In this document: piece after piece, positions 35,609 to 47,899 of the stretch
Layout: every line of letters starts with the position of its first letter
Numbering within the stretch: position 1 is the stretch's first letter
Assembly (NCBI RefSeq): GCF_000005505.3
Contig: NC_016134.3
Span: 14,986,624-15,050,623 of the forward strand
Origin: Brachypodium distachyon
Lineage: Eukaryota; Streptophyta; Magnoliopsida; Poales; Poaceae
Reading direction: 5' to 3'
DNA length: 64,000 bases
Notes under the pieces: generated by a model
What the model was told of the DNA's origin: nothing
Seen by the model: the letters and a program-made list of their open reading frames with translations, nothing else
The model's database searches: none
Translations under genes and position numbers: made by a program

Positions 35609-35824
35609 TGTTGGAGGGACTTGTAGGTGTGAATAAGAAATACCAGGGTCCTATTTGTAAACCGTAATATTGTAAAAATAAACAGAGAGCAGAACTGTGA
35701 GGTGTGTGTGTGTGTGTGTGTGTTCGACAAGCCTCTAGAAACCCCTGTTTCTTCTCCAGCCTCCTCACTTCGATTTCTGATTGTTCTTGTTGGATTGATG
35801 AATCTCTGATGGTGGTCTTCATCA
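35609..35824 (+). repeat. Copia 5' LTR
   Basis: 216 bp, TGTTGGAGGG ... CTTCATCA. It contains a (GT)n microsatellite at about 35702-35722 that is much longer than in the 3' LTR. Followed at once by the tRNA-Met-type PBS. Confidence 0.93.
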
Positions 35825-36144
35825 TGGTATCAGAGCCTGCATGGCCATCCACGTCGGAAGCTGGCCGGTGGTGAATCGAGGGTGATTTGGTGCAGGCGGC
35901 GACATTGGAGGCGATTTGGTGGACTTGAAGCTGTGGAGGCGATTCGTTGTCTGAGGGTGGAGACAGTGACTCCGATTTCTGCAGTGGATTCGAGCTTCAT
36001 CCCGACAACGGCGGTTAGTGCCGGGTTGACTGGTGGCGACGAGGTGTGAGTGGAGACGTCGGGAACTGGTATCTAGGTGTGTTTGGGGAGATTTATTTTT
36101 GGTGTTTGTGGTGGTCTGGTAGTGGTGGAGATAGATCAAAAAGA

Positions 36145-39100
36145 TGTAATATCATAGAACAAAGGTCTCAATATTACAACGAATCATCCAGAATTTAAAA
36201 GGTACTTACAACTCGCATAACCCCACGGGTTAGCTGGAAATAAAACAACAGTTTAGCAGCAGAAAGCGAAAGGTACAAGGGCACATCAACACCACGGTGA
36301 GAGCATGTTGGAATGTAAGCCCGTAACCCAAACAAGCAGAACGTACATTTTACTCGTCGTCGGAGCTTCCTGCATCATTAAACGATGCAGCCACTAGGGT
36401 CAATACATTGAATGTATTGGCAAGATTCACTAGGAGTTATAATAGAACCTACCAAGTATATGCAGTATTTGGCAAAGTGGAGTTCAGGCTGTTTGCGTGG
36501 AAGCAGAACATAAATTACCCTACTACAAAGGAATGTTATAGTAATGTTAACTAATGGACACGGGGTAGACACACCTATGCTCCTATTAACCTAGAGTACA
36601 TTGAAGTGGATTCTTCAAGTGCTCCTACCCTGTTCAAACCATTCATTTTATTTAAGAAATCGGAATGAGTGAGACTTTCCTTACAGCTCCACATCTAGTT
36701 GCTCAAATTGTCCGTTGCTGGGGACACGGCTAAGTACTTAGTTTTGACGCTCTTGAGAGTTTGTACACATTCCCCACAAGAAACCGACATGTTAATCCCT
36801 TGCTGTCCTCAGGGTAGAGTAGCAACGGCATCGATTACGAGATTTTCAGAGGTAATTCCCTAAACCACGAGAGAATCACGCTCCCCCTACATGGCTACCT
36901 CAGTACAATTCCTCGGGTCTAGGTTCATACAACTTACTCTTGTCTCGCCAGAGCCCATATAGCATTGTGGTTGTACTAGAAGTTTCTAAATAGGAAACTA
37001 GTCCAGTCTCAGTTACCCCAGGTGGCATTCCACATTTGCAACGTAGGCGCTCCCCGAATCTACGGGAGAGGCGTCCATGGACGATCCATTCCCGAATCCA
37101 CAGGAACTCGACTCAGAGGGACCCATAGAAATGGACCTGACGCCGCTAATCCTCAAAATCTTCAAAGCAGCCCACCCAGGACGGTTCATTGAATTATTTG
37201 TTTTACCTTCATTTCATATCGCCAAAGGCATAACAATATCATAATGTAGTTATTTCCCCCACGATACTACCATAGCCTAGCATTCAACTACAACCGATGG
37301 CAATTTGATAGCAAGGTAATGGCGAGGGTAAACTATACTACCTGGGATTTATAGCTAGCATAAAAGTACGAGTAATATTCCTGATGCATCTAATAAAACA
37401 TCTAGTGCATAGTAAAAATATTTAGGAGAATGATCAAAGTGAACTTGCCTTGTCCAAGGTTGTGATAGTTCTCGCACTCTTCGCAACAACAAGGAATCAC
37501 ACTCCACACAATCTAAAATAAAAGAAATATACACACAATAAACACAACATTATATACAAAAGCCATGCCATGATGCATATGCCATGATGACGCACACAAA
37601 GGTTACTTCCAAAGTACAAGTTTTGTTTCTCTTTTGAAAAGTTTTTCAAAAGATTTGGACCGATTATACAACATCAAGTGGTAATTAATATGCATGATAC
37701 ATGGATAGGGTTTAAAACAAAAGATTGTGCAGCTTTTGCAACATAGAGCAATATTTAACTTACATGCCATGATTATACACAAAATAATTTTTTTTCTGGT
37801 CCTAATGGACAGAGAACAAGTTTAAATAATTTTACAGCAAGATAACATGTTCAAAACTATTTTGAAACAATTCATTTGAAATTTAAACCATATTCAGTCA
37901 TTCTGTAAATAGCTTTTTTCTAAGTTGTTCAAAACTGAAATTGAACAGTGCCAAAATATTCTACACGTTGTGACGGTTCCAGAAAGGTGTGGATCACAAT
38001 TTTTGGACAAACGGTTTGAAAGATATGATGCTTTGAAGTTGTAGGGTCTTTTCTGCAAAAGTGCATTTTCTAATTCGGCCGAATTAAAATAAAACAAAAT
38101 GCTTTGCCACGTGGCAGCGCGGGATTGGCCGGGGCTAGGGTTCCAGCCGGTGGGGCTGGCGCGCCGGCGGCGGCGCGGGCGGGCGGGCGGGCGAGCGGGG
38201 CAGCTGCGGGCGGCGCGGGCGGGGGCGCGGTCGGGCGCGCAGGCAGACGGCGGGCGGCGGCGGCGCATGGGCGCGGGCTCGCGGGACGCGGCTCGGGGCG
38301 GCGCGGGGCAGCGCGGGCGCAGGCAGGCGGCCGGAGGCGGGGAAGACGGGCGGCGAACAGCGGCGCGTGGACGGCACAAGGGCGCGGGTGCGGTGCGGGG
38401 CGCGGGCGACGAGAACGCGGGCGCGGGCGGATCGGCGCGGGCGGCGCGGCGGACAGGCGAAGCACGGGCGGCGGCCGGTGCCGGAGAAGATGGCCGGCGT
38501 GGGCGGCCGGAGGCGGGGGCGGCGGCCAATCGCAAAGGCGAGCGCGTCACAGCGTTCGGGACGGGGAGAGGAGACAGGCTAGGGGGTTGGCGCGGGGAGA
38601 ACCTCGTCGGAACGGCGGAGAAACGCGAAGAACGGAGGTGGCAGCAACGAACCCCGGCGAGCAATTACTTTCTAACCGGTGCGAAATTGGACGTGGAGTT
38701 TGGGGGAAGTGGAAGAGGAGTTTGAGGGCTTCGATATGGCGCGCGGGGTTTCGGATTTGGTGGTTCGTGCGCAAAGAAATCGGAGGTGGAGTCGTGGGCA
38801 GTTCACGAGCGTGCGTGGCCGGAATTCTCGGACGGAGGTTGAAGATGACGGCGGGGTCCACTGGTCAGTGAGAGCGGGCGGCTCGGCTAGGCTGAGCCGG
38901 CCGGTCCGGTCCGGTTCGGCCGGTTTTCCTCGGTTTTTCCTTTTCTTTTATCTATTTTCTGTTTTTGAATCTCAAAATTGATTCGGAGCTCCAAATCACT
39001 CTAAATAAAATGCAACAAAATTTGTAAAATCATATTTTCATATGATCTAACTTTTGGAACAAGAATTTTTTCAAAATAAAATATTTAAAAATACATTTGC

Positions 39101-39500
39101 CTATAAAATGGCTTTTAGGGCCCTTAGGCTATCGAAACAAATTATTTTTCAAAATACTTTCAAAAGCCAATCTATGGGATATCTTTATATATGCATTAAA
39201 TCCCTTTTTATCACAATACCCTCATGGGTTAAAATGCAAATACTCAAAAGCAAGATCAACAACCAAAATCAAATAAAGGTGTTGAGCGTGTATTAGTTGT
39301 TCCGATTGCCATTCGGTAGACTAGCTTGGGAAGTGCCATTCAGATCCTATCCCAGAAAACTGTCCCCGGGGGCAAATGGCCAGTCTACAGAAGGGTTTTC
39401 TGGGCAAATTTTAGGGTTTTGAAAGTGATCAAATGCAAGGGCGACATGATGCTTATGATATGCAATGCAGATGAAGAGTTTTGAAAATTGGGATGTTACA
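36145..39500 (-). repeat. LTR-like block of a gypsy-type family, nested in the copia element
   Basis: In minus orientation it starts TGTAACATCCCAATTTTC (39500) and ends ATGATATTACA (36145). It shares long collinear blocks with the solo LTR at 57712-60959, such as the CTGTCCTCAGGGTAGAGTAGCA stretch. It includes a GC-rich promoter-like island at 38100-38870. No coding domains are seen. No matching TSD was found at the borders (AAAGA against ATATG), and the copia gag that should be here is missing, so the insertion was probably accompanied by a deletion. Confidence 0.65.
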
Positions 39501-42500
39501 ATATGCGGGCATATTGTCCTACGCTGATGGGAGCAGGTCGTGGACGTGGCCAGGACTGGGTTGCAAGGGGCCGAGGACGTGGCAGTGGGATTCGTGGTGT
39601 AGGCCGTAGGCGTGGAGGCCGGTTTGTGGGCAGGGAAAACAGTTCAACTACTAGTGAAGAGGTGCCTCAAACTGTGAGTATTCAAATGAGCAAGGAGGAT
39701 CTAGAAAAATGGCGTCAATTCAAGGAAGCTGCCGCAGGCGACAAGTCACACCCTGCTGAAACTTGTGCTGCATCCGCTAATACTAGTGGTAATAATTTTA
39801 ATTTAAATGCATATGATTGTCCTACTACCCCTTCGTTACTTGATTCTGGAGCCTCCAGGCACATGGCTGGATCACATAAAGATTTTATTAGCTATGCCCC
39901 TGGTCTTAGTGAACAATATGTGAAACTTGCTGATGGTTCTGCTCAGCGCATTAAGGGACCAGGAACAGTTTCATGCAGCCCAAATATGATTTTATCATCT
40001 GTCCTGCATGTCCCTTCCTTCCCAATTAATCTCTTATCTGTCAGCTGCATCACGAATGAACTTAATTGTGTGGCTCTTTTCTTCCCAACTTGGTGTATGT
40101 TTCAGGAGCTTGGGACTGGAAGAAGGCTTGGGAAGGGGACGATGTGTGATGGGTTATACTACTTGGATAAAGATGAGTCACCTGTAGTAGCTGCTACAAT
40201 GTTCTCTTCTCCTCTAAGTGAGCTTTTGTTGCAGCACCGTCGACTAGGGCATATTCCTTTTGTAGTGTTGAGTAAAATTTATCCTGAACTTTATGGCAGG
40301 GTTAGTAAGGAAAAGTTAGTTTGTGATGCTTGTGAGTATGGAAAACATACCAGGAGCTCATTCATGCTATTGGATGTTAGGAGTGCAAAACCCTTCGAAA
40401 CTATACACTCTGATGTGTGGGGCCCTAGTGGAGTATGTTCGATTAATGGATATCGTTATTTTGTGACGTTTATTGATTGCTGCACTAGAACTACTTGGCT
40501 GTACGTGTTGAGAAGTAAAAGTGATGTTTATGAATGCTTCCAAGATTTCCATAATTTGGTCACAACTCAATATGATGCTTGTGTGAAAATATTTCGTACC
40601 GACAATGGTACAGAATGTGAATAAGGAATTTGATGAGTATTTGTCAAGTTTTGGTATTATTCATCAAACTACTTGTCCAGGTACTTCAGAGCAAAATGGG
40701 CTAGCTGAGAGGAAGAATAGGTATCTACTAGAGGTAACTCGTTGCTTAATGATGGCCATGAATGTCCCAAAATTTTTGTGGAGTGAAGTGGTAATGACGA
40801 CAGCATATTTGATAAATAGGATGCCGTCAAGAGTCCTCAATTACAAAACACCGGTAGAGTGCTTAACTGGTAAGACATCATATATTGTTCCTCCAAAGGT
40901 GTTTGGATGTGTATGTTTTGTAAGAGATCACAGACCTTCAGCTGGAAAACTAGATGCGAGGGCTTTGAAATGTATATTTGTTGGTTATTCTGGAAAACAA
41001 AAAGATTATAAGTGCTGGTGTCCCTCCGAAAGGAGAATGTTTGTGAGCATGGATGTAACATTTAGAGAGCATGAATCATTTTACGGGGAAGCACCTGATT
41101 TGACTGATGTGTTTCCTGACTTGTACAGTGTGACAGGAAAGGAAGAGGAGGAAAATCAAGACATCAACAAAAGAATGGTGACTGGAGTGATTTCAATGAA
41201 CAATTCAAATGATACAAAAGATGCGATTGCTGTGGAACTAGAGCAGCATCCTAGACAGGGGGAGGAAGTCATCACGCAGAACAATGACTTAGGTGGCCTA
41301 GAGCAATCTCTACAAGAAGAAGTGGAACAACAACATGACTTGATTCCGAACTCTCCAGCACAAGTCTCAGAACTAGCTCCATCAATTTCATCATCTTCGA
41401 GCAGTGATAATCCTCCTCCTTATGATGATCTAGATGTACCCATAGCTCTTAGAAAAGCATCTCGGTCCAATGCTGGTAAACTGCGCTCTAAATTGGATCA
41501 ATATAAAGTTTTTGGCCGTACTTCTTATTCATCTATTGGGCCATTATATAAATCATTTATAGCTGCATTGGATTCCTTTGTTCCTATGCCACGTGTTGGC
41601 AAGAAGCATAGAAATATCCAGCATGGAGGGCAGCAATGATAGAGGAGATGACTGCCCTTGATAAAAATGATACATGGAAGTTAAGTACACTTCCTCCAAA
41701 TAAGAAAATAGTGGGGTGCAAATGGGTGTTCACCATAAAACACACACCTGATGGAAAGGTAGAGAGATACAAGGCTAGATTGGTAGCCAAAGGGTATAGC
41801 CAGACATACGGAATAGACTACGATGAGACGTTTGCACCTGTTGCAAAGATGAACACTATCAGGACTTTAATTTTAGTAGCTACAAATCTGAAGTGGAAAT
41901 TGTTCCAATTGGATGTGAAAAATGCGTTTCTGCATGGGGAACTGGAAGAGGAAGTTTATATGGAGATTCCTCCTGGGTTTAATACTAATGAAACTAAGGA
42001 TAAAGTATGTAGATTGAAGAAATCATTGTATGGGTTAAAACAGTCGCCGAGGGCCTGGTTTGGTAAACTTCGAAAGGAAATCTGCTGTTGGGATTATCAA
42101 CAAAGCAATGCAAATCATACTTTATTCTTTAAATATGTTCAAGGGAAAATTGTTATACTTTGTGTATGTTAACAATATTGTGATAACAGGCAATGCTGAT
42201 GAGGAGATAGCGCGGTTGAAGAAGGCTCTAGCAAGCTCATTTCAAGTCAAGGACTTGGGATATCTCCATTATTTCCTCGGTATTGAGGTAGCCTATGGTG
42301 CACAAGGTATCTACCTCTCACAAAGAAAGTATGTACTTGATTTGCTTACAGAAACTGGAATGTTAGATTGCAAAGCTGCCAGCACACCTATTGAGCAGAA
42401 TCATCACCTAAAGGCTGACTCAGGCGAACCGGTTGATAAACATAGGTATCAAAGATTGGTTGGGTGCCTAATTTATCTATCGCATACTAGGCCTGATATT

Positions 42501-43118
42501 GCATATGCCGTGAGCGTGGTTAGTAGGTATATGCATGATCCCCGAGCTAGTCATATGGACGCAGTAAGTAGGATACTGCGGTATCTCAAAGGCTGCCCGA
42601 GAAAGGAGATTTTATTTTCTAATCATGGAAACTTGGAGATAGAAGGTTTTACTGATGCCGACTGGGTTGGTAATCTAGATGATAGAAAGTCTACATCTGG
42701 GTATTGTGTATTTGTTGGGGGCAATCTTGTTAGCTGGAGAAGTAGAAAACAAAATGTGGTTGCAAGATCAACAGCAGAGGCTGAATTTAGATCAATGTCA
42801 TCAGGCTTGTGTGAATTAATGTGGTTAAGGATACTACTCTCAGAGCTTCAACTATTTAATGGTGCACCTATTCAACTATATTGTGACAATCAAGCTACCA
42901 TCAACATAGTGAATAATCCCGTTCATCATGATCGGATTAAACATATTGAAATAGACAGACATTTTATTAAAGAGAAATTAGATGAAGGGATGCTCCAAAT
43001 ATCTTATGTCAGGTCATCTGATCAACTTGCTGATATTTTAACTAAGGGTGTCAGCGTTGTGTCCTTTGTAAATGCTTGTGACAAGATGAGGCTTATTGAT
43101 ATCTTTGCCTCATCTTGA
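39501..43118 (+). pseudogene. Copia gag-pol remnant
   Basis: The gag N-terminal domain is absent; the first recognisable piece is a Gly/Arg-rich gag tail. Then, in order: protease LLDSGASRHM (about 39840), GAG-pre-integrase HRRLGHI (about 40240) with CDACEYGKH, integrase core HSDVWGP ... FRTDNGTE, reverse transcriptase WVFTIKHTPDGKVERYKARL ... FQLDVKNAFLHGELEEEVYM, and RNase H FTDADWVGNLDDRKSTSGY ... ending near 43118. Frameshifts fall at about 40612 (after DNGTE), about 41610 and about 42060-42150. The RT active-site box reads YVNN instead of YVDD. The polyprotein cannot be made, so the copy is inert. Confidence 0.92.
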
Positions 43119-43125
43119 GGGAGAG

Positions 43126-43336
43126 TGTTGGAGGGACTTGTAGGTGTGAGTAAGAAATACCAGGGTTCTATTTGTAAACTATAATATTGTAAAAATAAAC
43201 AGAGATCAGAACTGTGAGGTGTGTGTGTTCCACAAGCCTCTAGAAACCCCTGTTTCTTCTCCAGCCTCCTCACTTCGATTTTCGATTTCTGATTGTTTTT
43301 GTTGGATTGATAAATCTCTGACGGTGGTCTTCATCA
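43126..43336 (+). repeat. Copia 3' LTR
   Basis: 211 bp, same ends as the 5' LTR, preceded by the purine run TTGAGGGAGAG and followed by the TSD AAATT. Confidence 0.93.
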
Positions 43337-43959
43337 AAATTAGACTGAACAGTACATAATATCTTCCTCAATATAAACTGAACAGTAAACACACACTTCG
43401 TTGAAATTTTACTGCTAAAAGGGAGTAGCGAGCTCACTCTGTAAATCAATAGCAAAAGTAAAATTCAAACCATGGGCATCCAGAAATATATACACATCCA
43501 TTGTGCAGAGCCAAAGGAAGGTGGATTCTTTGTGCTTCATTGGCCATCGCTGGATCCATGCTCAGATGATAACGAGGGGCCGCTGTCGCCGAGAAGGACG
43601 ACTGCAAGGAATCGCGCGGGCAGAGGGGAGCGAGCGGGGAGGACGGGGGAAGCCGGAGGAGAAGGCGCTGTCCTCTCGGCGGAGTCTTCTAGGGATTAGG
43701 GATTGCTAGGCAGTAATGGAGGAACTCGGGTCAAAGAGACAGAGTCGGATGGGGTTGGCTGGACTGGAGGTAGGAGGAGGGGTGTGTTTGAGTCACTAGA
43801 AGACTAACACAGGGGGGTTTCCGCAAAATGTGCTTTAAGTGGATGGAGGGCATCCTGCCTAACATCTTGGCCCTCTATTTAGGATCCGACGGCTGTGAAC
43901 GGAAGTTTTCAGATTTGCACTAAAATGGTGTTTTCACCTGATACTTCCCCTTTTTTATT

Positions 43960-45186
43960 TACCATGGCGCCAGAACTCTTAACTTCAACACGTATCCCAC
44001 TACAAGAATAATGTAACTTGTGAGCTGTGCATATGATAATCTGAAAGACAAAATATGTTTAAGAAAAAAGGTGTAATTCTACAAACAAAATAGGTTTCGA
44101 ATTATCCAATGAAAGAAATGCAGTTGTCCAGAGTAAAGAAATCTTCCAAAAAGGAGGACCAGATATTCAGCTGATAGAACTTTGCTCCGTATGCATGGTA
44201 GAAATTCAAATTCCATTTGATTCATTGTAACCAGAGTTCGATATGATCAAACATAAAATAACTAAAGGTTTTCTATAATCACAAAATATGGAGATACTTA
44301 TTGCATAGGTTTGACAAAATTTCACCAAAAGTTTACATTTGAAATGTGAAAAATAAGGAACTTTGCTCAAAGTTTTGAGTACCAAAAGCACAAGTTAACC
44401 ATGAAGAATTGGTAGTGTAGGCATCATGCTGAATCTATTTGATTATGATACTCTTATGCATTTACTTCTATCAATTTACAAGATACAGGCACGATTTTAG
44501 CAACAAAGTCTTCAAAGAGACATTTACAATCATTTGTAACAACTATATTAGCAAACAAAACTGAAATCAGAAATGTCAGCATGCAGTTTTAGAGTTATTA
44601 TCAGTTTCTTTGTACAGAGTTGAAATTACAGTAAGGAGAAAGGAGCATATGGAAAATAACTAACTAGAACAAAAGTTCAGGTAACCACCAAATGACAGAC
44701 ACCATTCTCCCATACAAAGGAGATGCAATTATAGCAGCCTTTTTTGTTTCAAAAGGAAAAAAAAAGGGATTAGCCTTGAACCAAAATCAGATCCTGACTT
44801 TATTCACACTTGAATATGCATTATGGTTTAATGCATGTTCAGCCATAGGGTGACTGGATCACCATATTCTGAAAATTCCAAAATTTACCCTCAGTTTTAA
44901 ATTAGCTTTGGCATATTTTTATGGAATAGACATCATACATAAATATACATGAATTTCAAACTTTTCATAACAATTATAGTTGATAAATGCAGTCTGCCTT
45001 ATCATATCACTATTGCAGAAAGAGTTCTATGTAACAGTATAAAACGCACCACTAAATTATGCAGTAGGTTGCAGTCCAAAATCAGAAACAGTGGGGATGA
45101 AATACCTGGTTTCTCGACACCTAATTTAGTAAAAGGACCACACTGAGTAAATCCGAAATACAAAGAGAAACTGTTTGTGGACATAC
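43960..45186. other. Intron sequence of copy B
   Basis: AT-rich DNA between the MULE and exon 3 of UCH-related copy B. A possible small exon sits near 45120-45145 on the minus strand. No other feature is seen. Confidence 0.4.
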
Positions 45187-47173
45187 CGGACAACAGCAAC
45201 CTCAGGAAATATCGCATCAATATCAGCATTGTCAATACTCTTACTGGTGGCATTATCTTCACCCAAGGATATAATCAATTTACTCTGCAAAGAAGGTTAT
45301 AGGCTTATAGGTCAGTGCACAGTAGAAGCAAACAAAATATATAACTAGCACAAGTTTATAAATAAGCAACTGCAGATGTAAACGAACCCATAGGAATGGT
45401 TTCATGAGAAACCCATAGATGATTATGCGATAATCCAGTGCAGAAGTCGTGAAGAAATCATGCAACAAGCATTGGATATCTGGACGGGCCTTATCATACT
45501 GCAATGTATGTACATACAAACAAGTTGATGATTAGTATGATAAAAGACAGTTGTCAGCTCATTGCACAAGAATGAACCTAAGGATGAAATAGTAACTTGA
45601 AACAAGAACATGCAAACTGGAAAATTGTCAGACCTCAGCGCTCAGTTTGTTTGTGGGTAAATTCTTCAATATCTACTTCAGTTTCTGTAGGATCTCCTTT
45701 CCTTCTTTGCACTTCTCCTCTTGTATTTCAGCAAATGACTTTGCTTCAGTTATGCTAGGTGTTGAAGAAAATAAACAGTCAAATATATTGTCCGTCTTGT
45801 TGAATTGGAACAAGTAATGGTCCTCTGAATCTTTGCAGACAGATATCTCATCCAAAGAATTATCATCCACGGATGTATCAACACTCAGTTTTGGATCTAA
45901 GACTGACCGCAGGACTTTCTGTGCCGGGTGCTTGCTGTACATGTGTTCCAAGAGGGAACATGCATCCGGTAACTTTTTGCCAACACAATAGGGGCAAATC
46001 CAGAACCTCCATGACCGGTTTTTGTCACAGATTTCAATGCATCGGATATGGTCCTCGTAGCCCAGTGGCCATCTTCATAAGTTTCATCATAGTACTTATG
46101 CAGCTCATCGAGTCGCACTGATAGGAATCTATCCTGCTTCTCACTTGTCATTAAGCACCAGTGAACCTTGGCCACCAACAAGAGCCTGTTCTCTAAGCGC
46201 GAGAGATCTTGGTAGATAGAAGATAACCTATCATCATACACCCCTCCATTGATTGATCCAGTAGGGACGTCCTCCAACTTGGGGTCAGCAGGTTGCCCCA
46301 AGCTAAACGCCCTGAAACACTCACAGAAAGCAGCCTCATAGAAACCCAGGACGAAACAGAGCTTTGCGTGGAACATGGCGAGCACGAGAGCGATCGAAGC
46401 GCTTTGCCGCTTCGTATGGGCCTCCTGTCCATGGTCGCGTCAAGGCCGCGCGCAAACTGGAGCTTCATGTATGCGCACAACAACTGCGCGCGGCCGAGTA
46501 GGGGCAACGGTTGGCGAGCTCCGTCGCTTTCTCCACCGCCAGGGTCATCCCCTCGCTCTGGTCGGTGTCGAGGTCGAGCACCTCGCGGATGGAGCTGGCA
46601 ACAATGGATCGGAGCACGTCGCAAGCCGATTCCCAGCATCTCTCCACCCTCTGGTTCTTCCCGCGGGCGTTCAGAGTGTACACGACGTTGTTGTCCGCCG
46701 GGTCGGTAGGGTTGCGGATATGGATGGCTCGGATGGCCTCTTTATCCGCCTCGCCCAACTCCCCGCGCTCAAGCAGCACCCTGGCCAGGAGAGCGGAGAT
46801 GCCGACGCAGTTGGGGACGAGCCGCTTGGCCTCCGCGAGGTAACGCTCCGCGGCGGCGGCGTGGTGCGTTGCGGCCACCTTGTCGCTCGCGGCGGATGCG
46901 CGGCTGGCGGCGGCGTGGTGGGTGCGACCGGCGAGGTGGAGCACGAGCGCCGAACCCGCGTGCCTGGCCGCGAGCTCGTCGACGCGCTCGAGCGCGAGCT
47001 CGTAGTGGCCCTCCTTCTCGAGAAACCGCACCTCCTCCGCCTCCTTGCGCAGTGCGGCTTCGGCTTTCACCATTGCGGAGGGCGGTGGGGTTGGCGCGGG
47101 CGAGGTGTTCGGGGAAATACCTCAACGGCAACGGTAGGGTGAAGCGCGGATGGGTTTGGTTGGCGAGGAGGGG

Positions 47174-47194
47174 ATATATACGAGCTTCTGGAAG
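47174..47194 (-). promoter_or_regulatory. Core promoter block of copy B
   Basis: The minus-strand TATATAT box and the block ATATACGAGCTTCTGGAA (plus strand) match the promoter of copy A and lie about 100 bp upstream of the copy B ATG at 47073. Confidence 0.55.
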
Positions 47195-47254
47195 CTGCCA
47201 GGCTGGTGGTGCGGCGAAGATTTTAATTCCGGGAGATCGATGAGGCGGTTGCAA

Positions 47255-47899
47255 TTGCGGACGTCCTGCAATTGCAGCAGGCTAAGCATGAGAGCACTGT
47301 CGTACTACGACGTGCACCAGTGGCTCAAACGCGGGGCAACTTGGTCAGCTGATGTGGTGGTAGAATTTGAGGGCAAACTGCACTAGAAAATTGTTAATTT
47401 TGAAGGAACTGTTGAGGAGTACAAAAGGAACTTTGACATGTTAGTCTATATATCAAGTGAAGCTATATGACCCTCGTGTAGGAAGCATGATGTTGGTGTA
47501 GAGGTTTATTCTGTTGTTCAAAGAAGAATTAAGAGCTTCTGTTGAGGTATAATTGCCTGGTACTGTAGCCGAGGCAGATCCGTTTGCTCGAGTCCAGGAA
47601 AGTGTGCTAGAAAGAAATAAACATTGGACTGACAAGACTTATTAATTAAGGTTGCATTCTTTTCGGCTTTTAGGACTGGCTACTCCAAGAAGCTATCCTC
47701 ACCACTTCTCCAAATTTGAAGGATTCCAAATTAGTTTAGCCTAATCTATTTTGGAAGCCCAACTAAATTTTCGGGGCGGCCTCTAGTGGAAACTGGGGAG
47801 AGGGCAGAAGCCCCCCAAAAGAACTGGCCCTAAAAATACACACACAACGGTGGATACACGGGAATATTCAGTTAATCGGTTCATATTTTAAAAAGCAGA
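47255..47899. other. Intergenic, no recognised gene
   Basis: Upstream of copy B. Probably includes worn gypsy-derived DNA continuous with the next feature. No motif can be assigned. Confidence 0.4.

Larger units (their letters stand above)
35609..43336 (+). mobile_element. Ty1/copia retrotransposon, full-length ends, internally disrupted
   Basis: 5' LTR 35609-35824, PBS TGGTATCAGAGC at 35825-35836 (initiator-tRNA-Met type), internal region, polypurine tract near 43115-43125, 3' LTR 43126-43336. Identical 5-bp TSDs AAATT lie at 35604-35608 and 43337-43341. Domain order protease-integrase-RT-RNaseH marks Ty1/copia. The two LTRs differ by roughly ten substitutions plus small indels. An unrelated LTR-like block (36145-39500) occupies the gag position. 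Confidence 0.95.
34593..43950. mobile_element. MULE with long TIRs, split by nested retrotransposons
   Basis: The left TIR starts GGGGAAGTATCAGGTGAAAA at 34593 and the inverted right TIR ends at 43950. The arms are similar for about 190 bp. Identical 9-bp TSDs TTTTTTATT lie at 34584-34592 and 43951-43959. Without the copia insertion the element would be about 1.6 kb. Its interior (34780-35600 and 43342-43770) is GC-rich, leader-like DNA without a transposase, so it may carry captured gene fragments (Pack-MULE). A C17-class homopolymer lies near 35266-35282 and another C-run near 34931. It is inserted in an intron of UCH-related copy B. Confidence 0.88.
29433..47073 (-). pseudogene. UCH-related copy B, decayed tandem paralogue of copy A
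   Basis: Exons recognisable by alignment to copy A (minus): 47073-45634, 45498-45388, 45284-45187, about 33470-33333, 33261-about 33050, about 32574-30964 (interrupted), 30877-30787, about 30602-30473, about 29512-29433. Exon 1 starts MVKAEAALRKEAEEVRFLEK, has the DUF627-like repeat region, and carries the finger motif (ICPYC...HMYSKHP) in another frame. Lesions: single-base frameshifts near 46490, 46400 and 46020; in-frame TAG at 45675-45673; in-frame TGA at 33195-33193; an exon split by a 1.3-kb TIR element (31179-32522); and loss of the AG acceptor before the His-box exon. Introns have been expanded by nested transposons. The last exon is not recognised. Copies A and B share orientation and promoter sequence, so this is a tandem duplicate that lost function. 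Confidence 0.85.

Noticed and set aside
38099..38871. Long GC-rich open frames on both strands encoding Arg/Ala/Gly/Pro-rich proteins
   Set aside because: They arise from GC composition inside an LTR-like block. The same happens in its relative at 58.2-58.9 kb, and no domain is present.
43990..44015. CACTA-like end (CACTACAAGAATAATG)
   Set aside because: No inverted partner or 3-bp TSD was found. A similar word at 34270 is in the same orientation, not inverted.
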